Assembly (NCBI GenBank): GCA_040403075.1
Contig: JBBALJ010000001.1
Location: 1 to 64,000 of the forward strand
DNA length: 64,000 bases
DNA from: RGVD01 sp040403075
Lineage (GTDB): Bacteria; Bacteroidota; Bacteroidia; UKL13-3
Direction of reading: 5' to 3'
Positions 63,136 to 64,000 of the stretch are shown piece by piece (position 1 is the stretch's first letter; each line of letters starts with the position of its first letter). The notes beneath the pieces are model-generated. The model was not told where the DNA came from, searched no databases, and worked only from the letters and a program-made list of their open reading frames with translations. A program made the translations under genes and the position numbers.

Positions 63136-64000
63136 GCAAAATCATTTATATGAATTTTATGTCCTTTAGGTAAATCACTATGAATCTTTTTACCTATAAT
63201 ATCATCAATTAGCATAGGGGTAATACCATCACCTGGTCTTAATGCAATCAAATCATCGCTTTTTAATATATGTTCTTTTTTTAAATCTTTTTTTACATGC
63301 AAACTTTTTCGCGCTATATCAATATTTTTTTTCTCACTATTACTAGGTTCTTTAACACCACTTCCTGAAATAGCTTCTTCAATATTTCTGATTGCCTGAA
63401 CCATAGCTGTTAACTCATTTGGTTCTAGTGATGCCGCGTGATCAGGTCCGGGTAATGTTCTATCTAAAGTAAAATGCTTTTCAATAACACAAGCACCTAA
63501 TGCAACAGCAGCTATTGGAACTTCGATGCCTAAAGTATGGTCCGAATAGCCAACTTTAACCTTTAACTCATTTGCTATTTGATTCATGGCTAAAAGATTT
63601 ACATCTTTCAAAGGTGTAGGATATTCAGTATTACAATGTAAGACTGTAATTCTGTTTCTGTCAATTCCCTCGTTCTCAATTATTTCAATAGCGTCTTTTA
63701 CCTCGTCTAAATAAGCCATTCCAGTAGATAAAATGATATCTCTCCCTTTAGATGCAATATGTTGCAAATAAGGTTTATTAGTTATTTCTCCTGATGGAAT
63801 TTTATAGAATGGAAAATCTAACTTATTTAAAAAATCTATGCTATCCAAATCAAACCCTGTTGAAAGAAAATTAATTCCTTTTTCTTTACATCTTTTTATT
63901 AATCCATCGTACCAATCATCTCCCATCTCAAGCTTTTTAAGCATTTCAAACTGTGTGTCACTTTCACCAGCCATATTGTTGATTTGATAATCAGCTTTTT
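63132..64000 (-). CDS. neuB: Nonulosonic-acid synthase (NeuB/LegI type), 5' end beyond window
   Basis: The reading frame stays open to the right edge (upstream residues KADYQINN precede MAGESDTQFEML), so the ATG at 63974 is internal and the gene is 5'-truncated by the window. About 289 of some 345 residues are present. The synthase barrel shows IPSGEITNKPYL, LHCNTEYPTPLKDVN, VGYSDHTLG and the metal-binding IEKHFTLDR; GPDHAASL follows. The C-terminal SAF (antifreeze-like) domain ends the protein (ALRPGDGITP). It condenses phosphoenolpyruvate with a mannosamine or its 6-deoxy diamino analogue. NeuB and LegI cannot be separated on this sequence alone. Confidence 0.93.
   Translation of the reverse strand, partial: KADYQINNMAGESDTQFEMLKKLEMGDDWYDGLIKRCKEKGINFLSTGFDLDSIDFLNKLDFPFYKIPSGEITNKPYLQHIASKGRDIILSTGMAYLDEVKDAIEIIENEGIDRNRITVLHCNTEYPTPLKDVNLLAMNQIANELKVKVGYSDHTLGIEVPIAAVALGACVIEKHFTLDRTLPGPDHAASLEPNELTAMVQAIRNIEEAISGSGVKEPSNSEKKNIDIARKSLHVKKDLKKEHILKSDDLIALRPGDGITPMLIDDIIGKKIHSDLPKGHKIHINDFA

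Noticed and set aside
63132..63974. A complete neuB starting at the ATG at 63974
   Set aside because: The frame is open upstream to the window edge, and the upstream residues (KADYQINN) match the normal NeuB sequence, so this ATG is internal.

Overview
The window comes from a low-GC member of the Bacteroidota. The evidence is a type IX secretion (T9SS) sorting domain on the 12832-14244 protein, an XrtF-type exosortase pair, a SecA with a long N-terminal insertion and a zinc-binding tail, an archaeal-type (type 3) prolyl-tRNA synthetase, several perfect TAnnTTTG -7 boxes upstream of genes, and no clear Shine-Dalgarno signals. The class within the phylum cannot be fixed from this sequence. No rRNA, tRNA, CRISPR array, insertion sequence or phage gene was recognised. 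No gene-free stretch exceeds 300 bases; the longest are 47615-47866 and 14852-15086.

Left part (1-26.8 kb) is mostly housekeeping and envelope genes. It opens with the 5' end of a secreted protein and a 2269-residue secreted adhesin-like beta-repeat protein. Next come methylmalonyl-CoA epimerase with the Mg transporter MgtE, a divergent THUMP-type rRNA methyltransferase, an HtrA/Deg protease with a DUF1573 protein, a T9SS cargo protein, a cold-shock protein, and a deoC-SPOR-FAH-comB run. secA, an outer-membrane beta-barrel protein, proS, and a lipoprotein plus FadL-like porin pair follow. A perfect bidirectional terminator at 26761-26791 closes this part.

Right part (26.8-64 kb) is one very large surface-glycan locus, all on the minus strand, so it is read from the right edge towards 26.8 kb. 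Most genes overlap or lie within about 15 bases of each other. In order of transcription it holds: a nonulosonic-acid (legionaminic- or sialic-acid-like) set (neuB, neuC, a PtmE-like CBS/nucleotidyltransferase, neuA); a Wzx flippase, a sialyltransferase-like protein and an EpsG-like polymerase; a UDP-L-FucNAc set (capE, cupin, capF, wecB/capG); a NodB-like protein, aminotransferase, HAD phosphatase and TupA-type ATP-grasp run; three GT4 glycosyltransferases; a WbuX/HisH/HisF sugar amidotransferase; a WbuB-like glycosyltransferase; a second NodB-like protein; two more ATP-grasp proteins; a PglC-like initiating phosphoglycosyltransferase; PglD-, PglE- and PglF-like bacillosamine enzymes; WbpB/WbpD/WbpE-like diacetamido-uronate enzymes; and two different exosortase-family proteins, each with a small membrane partner.

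Read together, the locus appears to encode a repeat unit started on undecaprenyl phosphate with a bacillosamine-type sugar. The unit probably contains FucNAc, a diacetamido-uronic acid that may be amidinated, and a nonulosonic acid, possibly with an amino-alcohol or amino-acid decoration. It would be exported by Wzx and joined by the EpsG-like protein. The most unusual points are two distinct exosortase modules inside a glycan locus with no visible substrate, a duplicated family of NodB-like proteins, and the aminotransferase/HAD/ATP-grasp cassette. All functional assignments come from motif recognition and gene context; no searches were run.
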